Source of the DNA: Sphingomonas jaspsi DSM 18422
GTDB lineage: Bacteria > Pseudomonadota > Alphaproteobacteria > Sphingomonadales > Sphingomonadaceae
Direction: 5' to 3'
NCBI RefSeq assembly: GCF_000585415.1
Contig: NZ_KK073876.1
Coordinates: 136,810 to 200,809 of the forward strand
DNA length: 64,000 nt
Below are positions 9,345 to 17,583 of this stretch, piece by piece. How positions within the stretch are numbered: position 1 is the first letter of the stretch; each line of letters opens with the position of its first letter. The translations under genes were made by a program, and so were the position numbers. Under the pieces are notes generated by a model. The model had not been told where the DNA came from and did not search any database. It saw only the letters and a program-made list of their open reading frames with translations.

Positions 9345-10925
9345 TTGAGCGACGAGCTGATCCGTAACGCCGCCCTGACCAGCAAGGCATGGCCGTACGA
9401 GGAAGCGCGTAAACTGCTCAAGCGCTGGCCGGGCGGCAAGCCGAACGGCGAGCCGATGATCTTCGAAACCGGATATGGTCCGTCGGGCCTGCCGCATATC
9501 GGCACCTTCACAGAGGTCCTCCGCACCACTTGGGTCCGCCGCGCCTATGAGGAGTTGACCGGCGGCGCGCCGACAAGGCTTATCGCCTTCAGCGACGACA
9601 TGGACGGCCTGCGCAAGGTGCCGGACAACGTCCCCAATCCGCAGCTGCTGCAGGCCAACCTCGGCAAGCCGCTGTCGCGCATCCCCAACCCGTTCCCCAC
9701 CGACGACGAAAGCTTCGCCGCGCACAACAATGCGCTGCTGCGCAAATTCCTCGACCAGTACGGCTTCGACTATGAATTCGTCTCGGCGTCGAGCCGTTAC
9801 AACAGTGGCGCGTTCGACGATGCGCTGAAGAATGTCCTACGCAATTACCAGGGCATCATGGACATCATGCTGCCGACCCTGCGCGAGGAACGGCGCCAGA
9901 CCTATTCGCCGGTCCTGCCCATCTCCCCGACCAGCGGCGTCGTGCTGCAGGTCCCGGTCGAGGTCATCGACGCCGACGCCGGCACCATCGCCTTCACCAA
10001 CGAAGACGGCACCCGCGTCGAACAGTCGGCGCTGGGTGGCCAGTCGAAGCTGCAGTGGAAGGTCGACTGGGCGATGCGATGGGTCGCGCTTGGCGTCGAC
10101 TATGAAATGTACGGCAAGGACCTGACCGACAGCGGCGTCCAGTCGGGCAAGATCGCGCAGCTGCTGGGCGGCCGGAAGCCCGAAGGCCTGATCTACGAAA
10201 TGTTCCTCGACGAAAAGGGCGAGAAGATTTCGAAGTCGAAGGGTAACGGCCTCAGCCTCGAAGAGTGGCTGACCTACGGCAGCGACAACAGCCTCGCCTT
10301 CTACCTCTATCGCGAGCCCAAGCGCGCCAAGAACCTCCACCTCGGCCTCGTGCCCAAGGCAGTCGACGAATATCACCAGTTCCGCGGCAACTACACGGCA
10401 CAGGAAGTCGACAAGCGGCTCGGCAATCCGGCGCACCACATCCATGCTGGCGACATCCCGCCGGGCGAAATGCCGCTGACCTACGGCCTGCTCCTGAACC
10501 TCGTCTCGCTCCCCGGCGTGCATGACAAGGACATCGCCTGGAAATTCGTCCAGAAGTACGCGCCCGACACCTCACCCGAAAAGGACGCCGAGCTCGATAC
10601 GCTGATCGGCCTCGCGGTCAATTACGCTCGGGACTTCGTCGTGCCCGGCCTGAAGCGCCGCGCGCCGATCGCGCACGAAGTGGACGCGCTCAAGGAACTC
10701 GACGCCGAACTCGCCAAGCTCGGTCCCGACACGCCCGGCGACGAAATCCAGAACGTCGTGTTCGAGGTCGGCAAGCACCACCCGTTCGAGAGCCTGCGCG
10801 ACTGGTTCAAGACACTCTACCAAACCCTGCTCGGCTCCGAACAGGGCCCGCGCATGGGCAGCTTCATCGCCCTCTACGGCGTCGACAACACCCGCAAGCT
10901 GATCGCCGAAGCGCTGGCGGCCTGA
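9345..10925 (+). CDS. lysS: Lysyl-tRNA synthetase, class I (archaeal type)
   Basis: Charges tRNA-Lys with lysine. This is the class I enzyme, unrelated to the common class II LysRS and found in archaea and many alphaproteobacteria. The HIGH signature is GLPHIGTF near residue 50, and the KMSKS signature is KISKSKGN near 290. The start is TTG at 9345, chosen because a ribosome site AAAGGA sits 6-7 bp upstream and the protein then begins LSDELIRNAALTSKAW. The nearest in-frame ATG would extend into the divergent helicase gene. Length of 526 residues fits the family. Confidence 0.95.
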   Translation: MSDELIRNAALTSKAWPYEEARKLLKRWPGGKPNGEPMIFETGYGPSGLPHIGTFTEVLRTTWVRRAYEELTGGAPTRLIAFSDDMDGLRKVPDNVPNPQLLQANLGKPLSRIPNPFPTDDESFAAHNNALLRKFLDQYGFDYEFVSASSRYNSGAFDDALKNVLRNYQGIMDIMLPTLREERRQTYSPVLPISPTSGVVLQVPVEVIDADAGTIAFTNEDGTRVEQSALGGQSKLQWKVDWAMRWVALGVDYEMYGKDLTDSGVQSGKIAQLLGGRKPEGLIYEMFLDEKGEKISKSKGNGLSLEEWLTYGSDNSLAFYLYREPKRAKNLHLGLVPKAVDEYHQFRGNYTAQEVDKRLGNPAHHIHAGDIPPGEMPLTYGLLLNLVSLPGVHDKDIAWKFVQKYAPDTSPEKDAELDTLIGLAVNYARDFVVPGLKRRAPIAHEVDALKELDAELAKLGPDTPGDEIQNVVFEVGKHHPFESLRDWFKTLYQTLLGSEQGPRMGSFIALYGVDNTRKLIAEALAA

Positions 10926-10929
10926 CCCG

Positions 10930-11376
10930 CTAACCGGCCAGCATCGGCGACGTGAGCCGCGCCTTGTCCGCCGTCAGCTCGCGCCGCGCCAGCGCGATGA
11001 TCGCGTCCGCCGGCTCGGGCAAGCGCGCGCGATGCCGGTCGAGCCAGTCGATGAACCGCGTCGTCTCCTCCAGGAAGCGCACGTCATGGACGGGGTGCTC
11101 GGCCCAATAGGCGTCGAGCAGGTCCCGCAGCACCGGCTTCAACGCGCCGAGCGTCAGCGGCGCGATGCTGTTGAGCGCCGCGATCCGGGTCGCCCGGTAC
11201 AGGGTGCAATTGGCGTCCATCCCCTTTTGCCACACGGCCTTCACCAACCGGTCCCGCTCACGCTTGTTCAGGTCATAGCCCGCCAATGCCGTGTCGGGGC
11301 GGTCCCGCACCGCCAGGCACAGGGTCGGCGAGGCGGCGAGGTCGGCGAAGGCGCGCTGGAACGCGGCCAGCGTCAT
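10930..11376 (-). CDS. DUF2063-like partner protein of an MNIO enzyme
   Basis: A 148-residue soluble protein that starts MTLAAFQRAFADLAASPTLC. The start at 11376 overlaps the stop of the DUF692 gene in an ATGA; an ATG 15 bp further upstream is less likely. The N-terminal helix pattern (FQRAFADL, YDLNKRERDRLVKAVW) and the gene order match the DUF2063/HvfC/MbnC-like proteins that deliver a peptide substrate to DUF692 oxygenases. The resemblance is weak at sequence level and the role is inferred from position. It ends 4 bp from the end of lysS (convergent). Confidence 0.6.
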   Translation of the reverse strand: MTLAAFQRAFADLAASPTLCLAVRDRPDTALAGYDLNKRERDRLVKAVWQKGMDANCTLYRATRIAALNSIAPLTLGALKPVLRDLLDAYWAEHPVHDVRFLEETTRFIDWLDRHRARLPEPADAIIALARRELTADKARLTSPMLAG

Positions 11377-12269
11377 ATCCGCCGGCTCCACGCCTTACGT
11401 GCCCGGGCGATGACCCCGGCGATGCCCTCAAACCCGATCAAGGGCAGATAGCTGTCGTGAAATTCGAAGGTGATGCCGCGCAAATTGGGTGCGCGCGATA
11501 CAAGATCGTCGAGCAATGCCCACACCGGCTCCGGCGGCGCGCCCGAATGGCTGTCGGCATACATGCCGCCCAGCTCCGACCCGTTGGCGATATGCACCTC
11601 GATCACCCGGGTAAGGTCGAGGTGGTCGAGAAAGCGATGCCCGCAGAAATGATGATTGACTGTGTTGCAGTAGAGATTGTGCAGGTCGAGCAGCAGTCCG
11701 CTGCCGCTCAGGTCGCAGAAGCGGTTGAGAAAGTCGGCCTCGCTCAGGTCGGAATCCTCGAACGCGACATAATAGGGGCTGTTCTCGAGCAGGAACGGTC
11801 GTCCGGTCTCTTCCCGCACATAGCTGGCGCGCTCCACCGCGAGGTCGAGCACGTCGAGATCGAACGGCGCCGTCAACGCCAGCCCGGCGGCGGCAGGCCC
11901 GTCCCCATCGGAAATGGCGACGAAGGCGAGATGCTCGCTGATCCAAGATGCGTCCCACCGCTCGGCCCACGCCGCCATTTGCGCGACATAGCCATGGTCG
12001 GTCGGAACCGCACTGGCGATCGACAGCCCGATATGGTGCGACACCGTCGGCAGCCGCGCATCGTCCAGCATGGCTACCCACGCCGCGACATCGGTGAATC
12101 GCTGTGCCCCGGAGCCGCCGCTTCTGCCGCGGTCGGTCCAGAACATGTCCGGCGTGACCGCGACATAGTCGACGGCCCCGGGGGCACAGACAAATGGGGC
12201 GATCGCCAGATTGGCCATGATGCCCACGCCGAGCCGCGGAGCATCACCGGCCGGGTCTGCGATCCCCAT
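11373..12269 (-). CDS. DUF692 multinuclear non-haem iron oxidative enzyme (MNIO)
   Basis: A 298-residue TIM-barrel protein of the family that includes MbnB, TglH and BufB, which oxidise cysteine residues in ribosomal peptides. Expected metal ligands are all visible: His78/79 (SHHIGLSI), Glu112-His113 (ISEHLAF), Glu162-Asn163 (LENSPYY), Asp195, His197 and Asn198 (LLLDLHNLYCN), His226 (EVHIANG), Asp239 and His241 (ADSHSG), and Glu269 (EFHDSYL). The site therefore looks complete and active. It lies 14 bp after the small Cys-containing peptide gene and overlaps the DUF2063-like gene, so substrate, enzyme and partner form one operon. Confidence 0.88.
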   Translation of the reverse strand: MGIADPAGDAPRLGVGIMANLAIAPFVCAPGAVDYVAVTPDMFWTDRGRSGGSGAQRFTDVAAWVAMLDDARLPTVSHHIGLSIASAVPTDHGYVAQMAAWAERWDASWISEHLAFVAISDGDGPAAAGLALTAPFDLDVLDLAVERASYVREETGRPFLLENSPYYVAFEDSDLSEADFLNRFCDLSGSGLLLDLHNLYCNTVNHHFCGHRFLDHLDLTRVIEVHIANGSELGGMYADSHSGAPPEPVWALLDDLVSRAPNLRGITFEFHDSYLPLIGFEGIAGVIARARKAWSRRI

Positions 12270-12283
12270 CGGTGGCGGGTCCG

Positions 12284-12526
12284 TTAGTGGCCCAGCCTCA
12301 CGTTAATGACGGGATCGAACTGTTCGGTAATGTCGAACGGCTGACCGGACAAACAGGGTTGGCAGCCCCTCGGCAATTTCGCGATCGCCGAAAGATCAAC
12401 ACGCGACAAGGCTTTCAGCGCGTCGGCCAGTTTCGTCCCTTGCGGAACGGTGAACCGCAGCGCCCCTGTCGCCTTATTGAAGCCAATATAGCCATGACCA
12501 GTTTTAATGAGTGTTTCCGTTTCCAT
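12284..12526 (-). CDS. Putative 80-residue precursor peptide with C-terminal CxxC
   Basis: An 80-residue protein beginning METETLIKTGHGYIGFNK. It has no signal peptide or membrane helix. Its only cysteines, Cys55 and Cys58, are in RGCQPCLSGQPFD, followed by a short C-terminal tail ending NVRLGH. The start at 12526 has a GGGAG ribosome site 7 bp upstream; the frame is open 18 codons further but has no better site. It is the first gene of the minus-strand operon with the DUF692 and DUF2063-like genes. By position it is the likely modification substrate, with residues about 1-50 as leader and the CxxC region as core. It is not the DUF2282/BufA type, which has a signal peptide and more cysteines. 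Confidence 0.6.
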   Translation of the reverse strand: METETLIKTGHGYIGFNKATGALRFTVPQGTKLADALKALSRVDLSAIAKLPRGCQPCLSGQPFDITEQFDPVINVRLGH

Positions 12527-12773
12527 AGGGTTTCTCCCGCAGAGGACTCGGTAAGCAACAATATCTGCTTCTAACAGCAACGAGTCAAACCTGTTCTTGG
12601 ACTCTGTGTTTATTGTTACGGAGTCGAATTTATCGGCTAGTTTGACCCGATAAACGCTAGATTATTAATTGGTTTCAGCGAAGAACCTATTAATTTACCT
12701 AGATCATAATCCACGATTCGGCCGCGCAATAAGCGCTAGCCACGCTTTGCCGCGCTTGGCAGGATGCAGCACC
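12527..12773. other. AT-rich divergent promoter region between peptide operon and pfp
   Basis: A 247-bp gap between divergent starts, clearly richer in A+T than its surroundings from about 12540 to 12715. It should hold promoters for both the peptide operon and pfp. A 5-bp inverted repeat (GACTC...GAGTC) lies at about 12601-12626. I could not assign convincing -35/-10 boxes or a known operator. No coding frame is visible. Confidence 0.4.
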
Positions 12774-13973
12774 ATGACCGTGAAAACCGTCGCCATGCTC
12801 ACCGCGGGCGGGCTCGCGCCCTGCCTCAGCTCCGCCGTCGGCGGGTTGATCGAACGCTATACCGCCGTCGCGCCCGACGTGCGCATCATCGCCTATCGCA
12901 ACGGCTATGCGGGGCTCTTGACCGGCGACTGGATCGAGGCGACGCCGCAGGTCCGCGCTGCCGCCGGCCGCCTCCACGCCTTCGGCGGCAGTCCGCTCGG
13001 CAACAGCCGGGTCAAGCTCACCAATGTCGAGGATTGCGTGAAGCGCGGCCTCGTCCAGCCGGGGCAGGACCCGCTCCACGTCGCCGCCGAACAATTGACG
13101 CGAGACGGCGTCGATGTGCTCCACACCATCGGCGGCGACGACACCAACGGCACCGCCGCCGACCTCGCCGCCTATCTCGCTACCAACGGCTACAGCCTCA
13201 CCGTCGTCGGCCTGCCGAAGACGATCGACAATGACGTCATCCCCATCAAGCAATCGCTGGGCGCCTGGACCGCGGCGGAACAGGGCGCGGTCTATGCGCG
13301 CAACATCATCGCCGAACATTCGTCCAACCCGCGCATGCTGATCGTCCATGAAGTCATGGGTCGTCATTGCGGCTGGCTGACCGCCGCGACCGCCCGCGCG
13401 CACCACGACTGGGTCAAGACCGCGCCGTTCGCGGAGTGGGCGGAGAATGCCGCCGCGCAATGGGACGTGCACGGTGTCTATGTCCCCGAGGCCCCGGTCG
13501 ATTTCGATGCCGAGGCGGAGCGGCTGCGCCCGCTGATGGACAGCCTCAACGGCGTCAACCTGTTCGTCAGCGAAGGCGCCGGCGTCCACGACATCGTCGC
13601 GGCGATGGAGGCGGCGGGCGAGGACGTGCCGCGCGACCCCTTCGGCCATGTCCAGCTCGACAAGATCAACCCCGGCCAATGGTTCGCCAGGAAGTTCGCG
13701 GCGAAGCTCGGCGCGGACAAGGTGCTGGTCCAGAAAAGCGGCTATTTCTCCCGATCCGCCCCCGCGAACGACGAAGACCTCGCCCTCATCCGCGCCTGCG
13801 TCGACACGGCAGTCGACAGCGCGCTTGCCGGCGTATCGGGCGTGGTCGGGGAAGATGAAGAGCGCGGCGACGCGCTACGCGCCATCGAATTCGACCGCAT
13901 CAAGGGCGGGAAGAGGTTCGACGTGAAGACGGAGTGGTTTGTCGAGTTGCTGGGTGAGATTGGGCAGGGGTGA
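12774..13973 (+). CDS. pfp: Pyrophosphate-dependent 6-phosphofructokinase
   Basis: Phosphorylates fructose 6-phosphate reversibly with pyrophosphate in the cytosol. The 399-residue protein has the two diagnostic substitutions of the PPi type: GGDDTNGT instead of GGDGS, and GLPKTIDNDV with Lys in place of the Gly of ATP-dependent enzymes. MGRHCGWLT and the C-terminal region are also typical. The start ATG at 12774 opens MTVKTVAMLTAGGLAPC; upstream in-frame codons lack a ribosome site. Its stop overlaps the GTG of a small downstream ORF. Confidence 0.93.
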   Translation: MTVKTVAMLTAGGLAPCLSSAVGGLIERYTAVAPDVRIIAYRNGYAGLLTGDWIEATPQVRAAAGRLHAFGGSPLGNSRVKLTNVEDCVKRGLVQPGQDPLHVAAEQLTRDGVDVLHTIGGDDTNGTAADLAAYLATNGYSLTVVGLPKTIDNDVIPIKQSLGAWTAAEQGAVYARNIIAEHSSNPRMLIVHEVMGRHCGWLTAATARAHHDWVKTAPFAEWAENAAAQWDVHGVYVPEAPVDFDAEAERLRPLMDSLNGVNLFVSEGAGVHDIVAAMEAAGEDVPRDPFGHVQLDKINPGQWFARKFAAKLGADKVLVQKSGYFSRSAPANDEDLALIRACVDTAVDSALAGVSGVVGEDEERGDALRAIEFDRIKGGKRFDVKTEWFVELLGEIGQG

Positions 13974-14098
13974 AGGGCAAGAAACTACCCATTCCGGAAA
14001 TAAGCACGCGACTGCTAAGCGCCCGTAGTGGATATTCCACTTTCGATCCAAAGATGACATCCCTTAAGGCAGCGTATGAAGTCTTACAGGAGGGCTAA
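13970..14098 (+). CDS. Possible 42-residue small protein before the nuclease-like gene
   Basis: A short frame that starts at a GTG overlapping the pfp stop (GTGA) and ends at a TAA overlapping the next ATG (TAATG). Its product runs from KGKKLPIPEISTRLLS to LKAAYEVLQEG and looks protein-like rather than random. Evidence is the tight coupling on both sides and an amphipathic C-terminal helix. I do not recognise a family. It could be a partner of the downstream protein, or a read-through spacer that only carries the ribosome site (CAGGAGG) of the next gene. Confidence 0.35.
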   Translation: MKGKKLPIPEISTRLLSARSGYSTFDPKMTSLKAAYEVLQEG

Positions 14099-15213
14099 TG
14101 CCGGAGTTTGTCCATGATTTTGTCGGGGCGCTAAATAGTATCGGCAACAGAGTGACGCTGGACACACGCGAAATCGAAGACGCGGGAATCTACGAAATAC
14201 TGCAAACGCCAGGCGCTGCGCTCGGCAGTTGGTCGATCCTTGGCGACCTGCTCGAGCCAATTAGGGAATTCCGTTTCAAGGAACAGTTAGGGCAGGCACG
14301 AGAAGTCAAAACCGCATTGTCGGGGCTGTTTGGCAGGTTCGTTGCGCGGGCATACGCCGTGAAATATTTGGGATTGAATTACTTCGCGCACATTCATGCC
14401 CCTCCGATGTCCCTGGTCGGCGGACTTGGCGTGCTCCGCAAGACCCGCCCGGGGATCAAGGCGGACATGCCCGATTGGGTAGCGTGGGGCGTCGCAGGCG
14501 GCTTGGCCATCGTCGAGGCAAAGGGGTCGTACGATAAGGCCGGGCCAAGGGCACTTCGCGAACGGGCCTACAAGCAAGCTAAACGTGCCAGAATCATGCA
14601 CGGCCGCAAGCTAGCCAACTTCAACCGCTACGCCGTCGTGACGCGGTGGGGGTGCAGCCTCCCGGCACCGGCGACTGACTCCATGATCTATGTCCGCGAC
14701 CCGGTAACGAAAGGCCAAACCAGCCCTGAGGAAGACGCGGAGCTGGGCATTGGCATTGCTAGGCGGCACTTCGGGGCGTTGCTCATCCCGCTCGGCCAAC
14801 GCGAATTGGGACAAGCGCTGTTCACGTTGGCCGAGGTGGGCCGGTCAAATACCGCCTCCGCCGGGGTGGCGCAACGGACAGCGCTGTCGCAATTGCACAA
14901 GGCCCCAAGGAGCGAGCTCAAGAGTGTCGCCCTGACCGGCGGCGACGACGGCTTAATCGGCGGCATCATCACCCGTGGTGGCCCACTCGCAATACCGAAG
15001 CTGAGTGAAGCCGACCGCAAAAGGCTTAGCCGACTAAACTTGAAGCCGTGCTTCGTCGGAGTGGACAAGCGAATGCTCGAAGCAGTGATCAAGGGAGATG
15101 CCAATCGGGTAAGGGAACTGCGCGGGCAGGCACAATTGACGGCCCCCGTTGGCGAAGACGCGGTGGCAAGCACAGATAGGGCCGGATCCTGGATCGCCCG
15201 GCTGGAGAGTTGA
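14098..15213 (+). CDS. Hypothetical protein with PD-(D/E)xK nuclease signature
   Basis: A 371-residue protein with no close family that I recognise. Residues 125-142 read PDW...IVEAK, giving Pro125-Asp126 and Glu140-Ala-Lys142, the exact PD-(D/E)xK pattern with a hydrophobic strand before the Glu. A helix with YKQAKRAR follows, like the QxxxY-type fourth motif of this fold. N- and C-terminal parts carry no recognisable domain, signal or membrane segment. The ATG overlaps the stop of the small upstream ORF and has a strong CAGGAGGGC site. Base composition is lower in G+C and codon choice less biased than in its neighbours, which fits an acquired gene. A role in DNA cleavage or defence is inference. 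Confidence 0.6.
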   Translation: MPEFVHDFVGALNSIGNRVTLDTREIEDAGIYEILQTPGAALGSWSILGDLLEPIREFRFKEQLGQAREVKTALSGLFGRFVARAYAVKYLGLNYFAHIHAPPMSLVGGLGVLRKTRPGIKADMPDWVAWGVAGGLAIVEAKGSYDKAGPRALRERAYKQAKRARIMHGRKLANFNRYAVVTRWGCSLPAPATDSMIYVRDPVTKGQTSPEEDAELGIGIARRHFGALLIPLGQRELGQALFTLAEVGRSNTASAGVAQRTALSQLHKAPRSELKSVALTGGDDGLIGGIITRGGPLAIPKLSEADRKRLSRLNLKPCFVGVDKRMLEAVIKGDANRVRELRGQAQLTAPVGEDAVASTDRAGSWIARLES

Positions 15214-15623
15214 AACCTCCGGCTGCCACGAAAAGGGGTGGGCGACTACGAAGCTTTGAAGCGCTCCTCCTTTGCTGTTGCTGACGCTCAAAACTGCGCT
15301 CCGCAATGTGTCTGCTTTCGGCCAGAGCCTGCAATCCAGATTTGCCGCTTAAGACCGCTTTCCACCCATAGCGGACCGTCCGCTTTTCGCTGTCCTACAG
15401 CCCCGCCTATATGTCACCGTCGCCGACGGCTCTTTCACCCCGTCGATTTTCCCGAACGCGATGGCGCTGCAGCCGCCATTTCGCTCCAGCGCCTAAGTTC
15501 ACGCAAACCGCCGAAAAAGACGCATTTCGTGAGCCGATAGCGAACTTACCACGCGAAAACGGCGCGGGAATAAATCCCGCGCCGCTTGCCTCGTCATTGC
15601 TTCGCTATGTTCGCGATGACGGC
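15214..15623. other. Intergenic region with hairpins, no gene seen
   Basis: A 410-bp gap between convergent genes. It contains a short hairpin, AGCGGA/TCCGCT followed by TTTT (15370-15387), that could end transcription from the left, and a stronger terminator at 15556-15584 for the gene on the right. The stretch around 15355-15390 resembles intergenic filler I associate with sphingomonad genomes, though I cannot confirm this without a search. No credible coding frame is visible. Confidence 0.4.
15556..15584 (-). terminator. Intrinsic terminator of the DUF885 gene
   Basis: A perfect 10-bp stem, CGGCGCGGGA (15560-15569) with TCCCGCGCCG (15575-15584), and a 5-base loop. On the minus strand it is followed by TTTT. 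It lies 40 bp after the stop of the DUF885 gene. Confidence 0.8.
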
Positions 15624-17471
15624 TTAGTTGGCCTTCTTCGCCGCGATCCACCGGTCAATTTTTTCCTCGAGGATCGCCAGCGGTAGCGCGCCGGTCATCA
15701 GTACCTCGGCGTGGAAGTCCTTGATGTCGAACTTGTCGCCCAGTTCCGCCTGCGCCTTCGCGCGCAAACGCTGGATGGTCATCGCGCCGGTCTTGTAGGC
15801 GACCGCCTGGCTGGGGATGGCGATATAGCGTTCGACTTCGGCGGTCGCGTCGGTCTTCCCCATGCTGCTATTGTCCAGCATATATTTGATCGCCTGTTCG
15901 CGGGTCCAACCCTTCGAATGGATGCCGGTGTCGACCACCAGCCGCATCGCGCGCAGCATCTCGTCGTCGAGCGTGCCCATCCGCTGGATCGGGTCCTTGT
16001 AGAAGCCCATGTCGTACCCCAGCGTTTCGGCATAAAGCGCCCAGCCTTCGACATAGGCGGTGTTGCCGCCGAAGCGCATGAAGGCCGGCAGCGCTTCATT
16101 TTCCTGCGCCAGGCTGATCTGGAAGTGATGCCCCGGCGCGCCTTCGTGGAGGTAGAGCGTCGTCATGCCCGGCGTCGTGCGCGACGGCAGGTCATAGGCG
16201 TTGAAGTAGAAGATGCCCGGCCGCGACCCGTCCGGCGCGCCCTGCTGGTAGCTGCCGCCCGCCTGGAATTTCTCGCGGAACGGCTCGTAGGGACGGATTT
16301 CCAGCTTGGTCTTGGGAATGGTCGAAAACAGCGCCGGCAGCTTGGCGTCGACCGCCTTGCCGATGTCGTAATAGCCCTGCGTCAGCGCCTCGCGGCTCTT
16401 CATCTTGAACTTCGGGTCGTTGCGCAGATAGTCGAAGAACTGGGCGCGGGTCCCCTTGAAGCCGACTTCCTTCTGCACCTTGTCCATCTCGCCGAGGATC
16501 CGCGCGACTTCGCTGAGGCCGGTCTGGTGGATCTGCTCGGGCGTCAAGTCGAGCGTGGTGGTCGAGCGGATGAGGCGGCGGTAGAGCATGTCGCCGCCGC
16601 GCATGTACATCAGGCCCTGGCCCTCGCGCGCGCTGGCCAGATAGTCGTTGGCCAGATAATCGCGGACCCGCTTCATCGCCGGGTAAAGGTCGTTGGCGAT
16701 CTCGTCGCGATAGGCGGCGGTCAGGCGCGCCTTGTCGGCCTCGCCAATGTCCTTCGAAAGGCTACGGATCGGACCGTAGAATGGCGATTCCTCGACCGGC
16801 TGCTTCAGCTGGTTGTCGAACTGTTCGATCATGTTGCGGACAGTCAGCTTGGTTTCGACCACGCCCGCGGCCTGCCCCTGCTTCATCCGCTCGATCGCGG
16901 CGTCGAGATAGCGGGCATAGCCCTTGTGGCGCTTCAGCCCGTTTTCCAGTTCCTGGACGGTCTTGAACGGAATGCCGCCGTCGCCGCTCGACACGGTCGG
17001 GTAGAAGGTCTGGAAACCGGAGAAATGGTCCATCGGGCGGACCTTGCCGAGATTGAGATACTGCGGCTGCAGCCCTTCCAGCGTGTCCTTGGTGCTGAAC
17101 TGGAAAACGTCATAGGCCAGCTGGTCGGTTTCGTTGAGCGCCGAGCGATCGATCTTGGCCAGTTCCGCCAGATCATGTTCGGCCGCTGCCTTTTCGCCGG
17201 CGAAATAGTCGTCGCTGATATAGTCGCCGAACTGGTCGGCGTTGCGCATGTCGCCGCGGAAAATGGCCGACAGGGGGTTGCGGCCGAGCTGCGCTTCGTC
17301 GCTTTCCTTGAACAGGCGGAACAGCGCGTCGTGCGCGCTCTCGGCCGGCGCGGCGGGTGCCGCTTCGACCGCGGCGGGCGTCGACACCGGTTCTGCCACC
17401 GGGGTCGTGGCGCAGGCGGACAGCGCAAGGGCGCAGGCGGAAACGGAAAGCAGCAAAAGCTTGTTGGTCAT
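15624..17471 (-). CDS. DUF885 family lipoprotein, probable metallopeptidase
   Basis: A 615-residue exported protein. The start at 17471 gives MTNKLLLLSVSACALALSAC, a lipoprotein signal whose lipobox cysteine is followed by an Ala/Pro-rich linker. In the C-terminal half, LYLHEGAPGHHFQI holds the HExxH-like HEGxPGH motif typical of DUF885, a group related to zinc peptidases. Further on, AYVEGWALYAETLG supplies the usual downstream Glu. Length is normal. Function is therefore likely peptidase activity in the periplasm or at the outer membrane; substrate unknown. It is monocistronic, bounded by its own terminator downstream and the RcnB-like gene terminator upstream. Confidence 0.88.
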   Translation of the reverse strand: MTNKLLLLSVSACALALSACATTPVAEPVSTPAAVEAAPAAPAESAHDALFRLFKESDEAQLGRNPLSAIFRGDMRNADQFGDYISDDYFAGEKAAAEHDLAELAKIDRSALNETDQLAYDVFQFSTKDTLEGLQPQYLNLGKVRPMDHFSGFQTFYPTVSSGDGGIPFKTVQELENGLKRHKGYARYLDAAIERMKQGQAAGVVETKLTVRNMIEQFDNQLKQPVEESPFYGPIRSLSKDIGEADKARLTAAYRDEIANDLYPAMKRVRDYLANDYLASAREGQGLMYMRGGDMLYRRLIRSTTTLDLTPEQIHQTGLSEVARILGEMDKVQKEVGFKGTRAQFFDYLRNDPKFKMKSREALTQGYYDIGKAVDAKLPALFSTIPKTKLEIRPYEPFREKFQAGGSYQQGAPDGSRPGIFYFNAYDLPSRTTPGMTTLYLHEGAPGHHFQISLAQENEALPAFMRFGGNTAYVEGWALYAETLGYDMGFYKDPIQRMGTLDDEMLRAMRLVVDTGIHSKGWTREQAIKYMLDNSSMGKTDATAEVERYIAIPSQAVAYKTGAMTIQRLRAKAQAELGDKFDIKDFHAEVLMTGALPLAILEEKIDRWIAAKKAN

Positions 17472-17521
17472 GTCACATCCCTGATCGTGGTCGCGCCCGC
17501 GGCGCACCTTCGCCGCACGGC

Positions 17522-17555
17522 AAAAGGGGCGCCGTGGTTTCCCGCAACGCCCCTT
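17522..17555 (-). terminator. Terminator after the RcnB-like gene
   Basis: An 8-bp stem AAGGGGCG (17524-17531) with CGCCCCTT (17548-17555) and a 16-base loop. On the minus strand the stem runs into TTTTG. It starts 29 bp after the stop of the RcnB-like gene. Confidence 0.6.
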
Positions 17556-17583
17556 CGACCAATGACCGGTCAGCGTCTACAGT

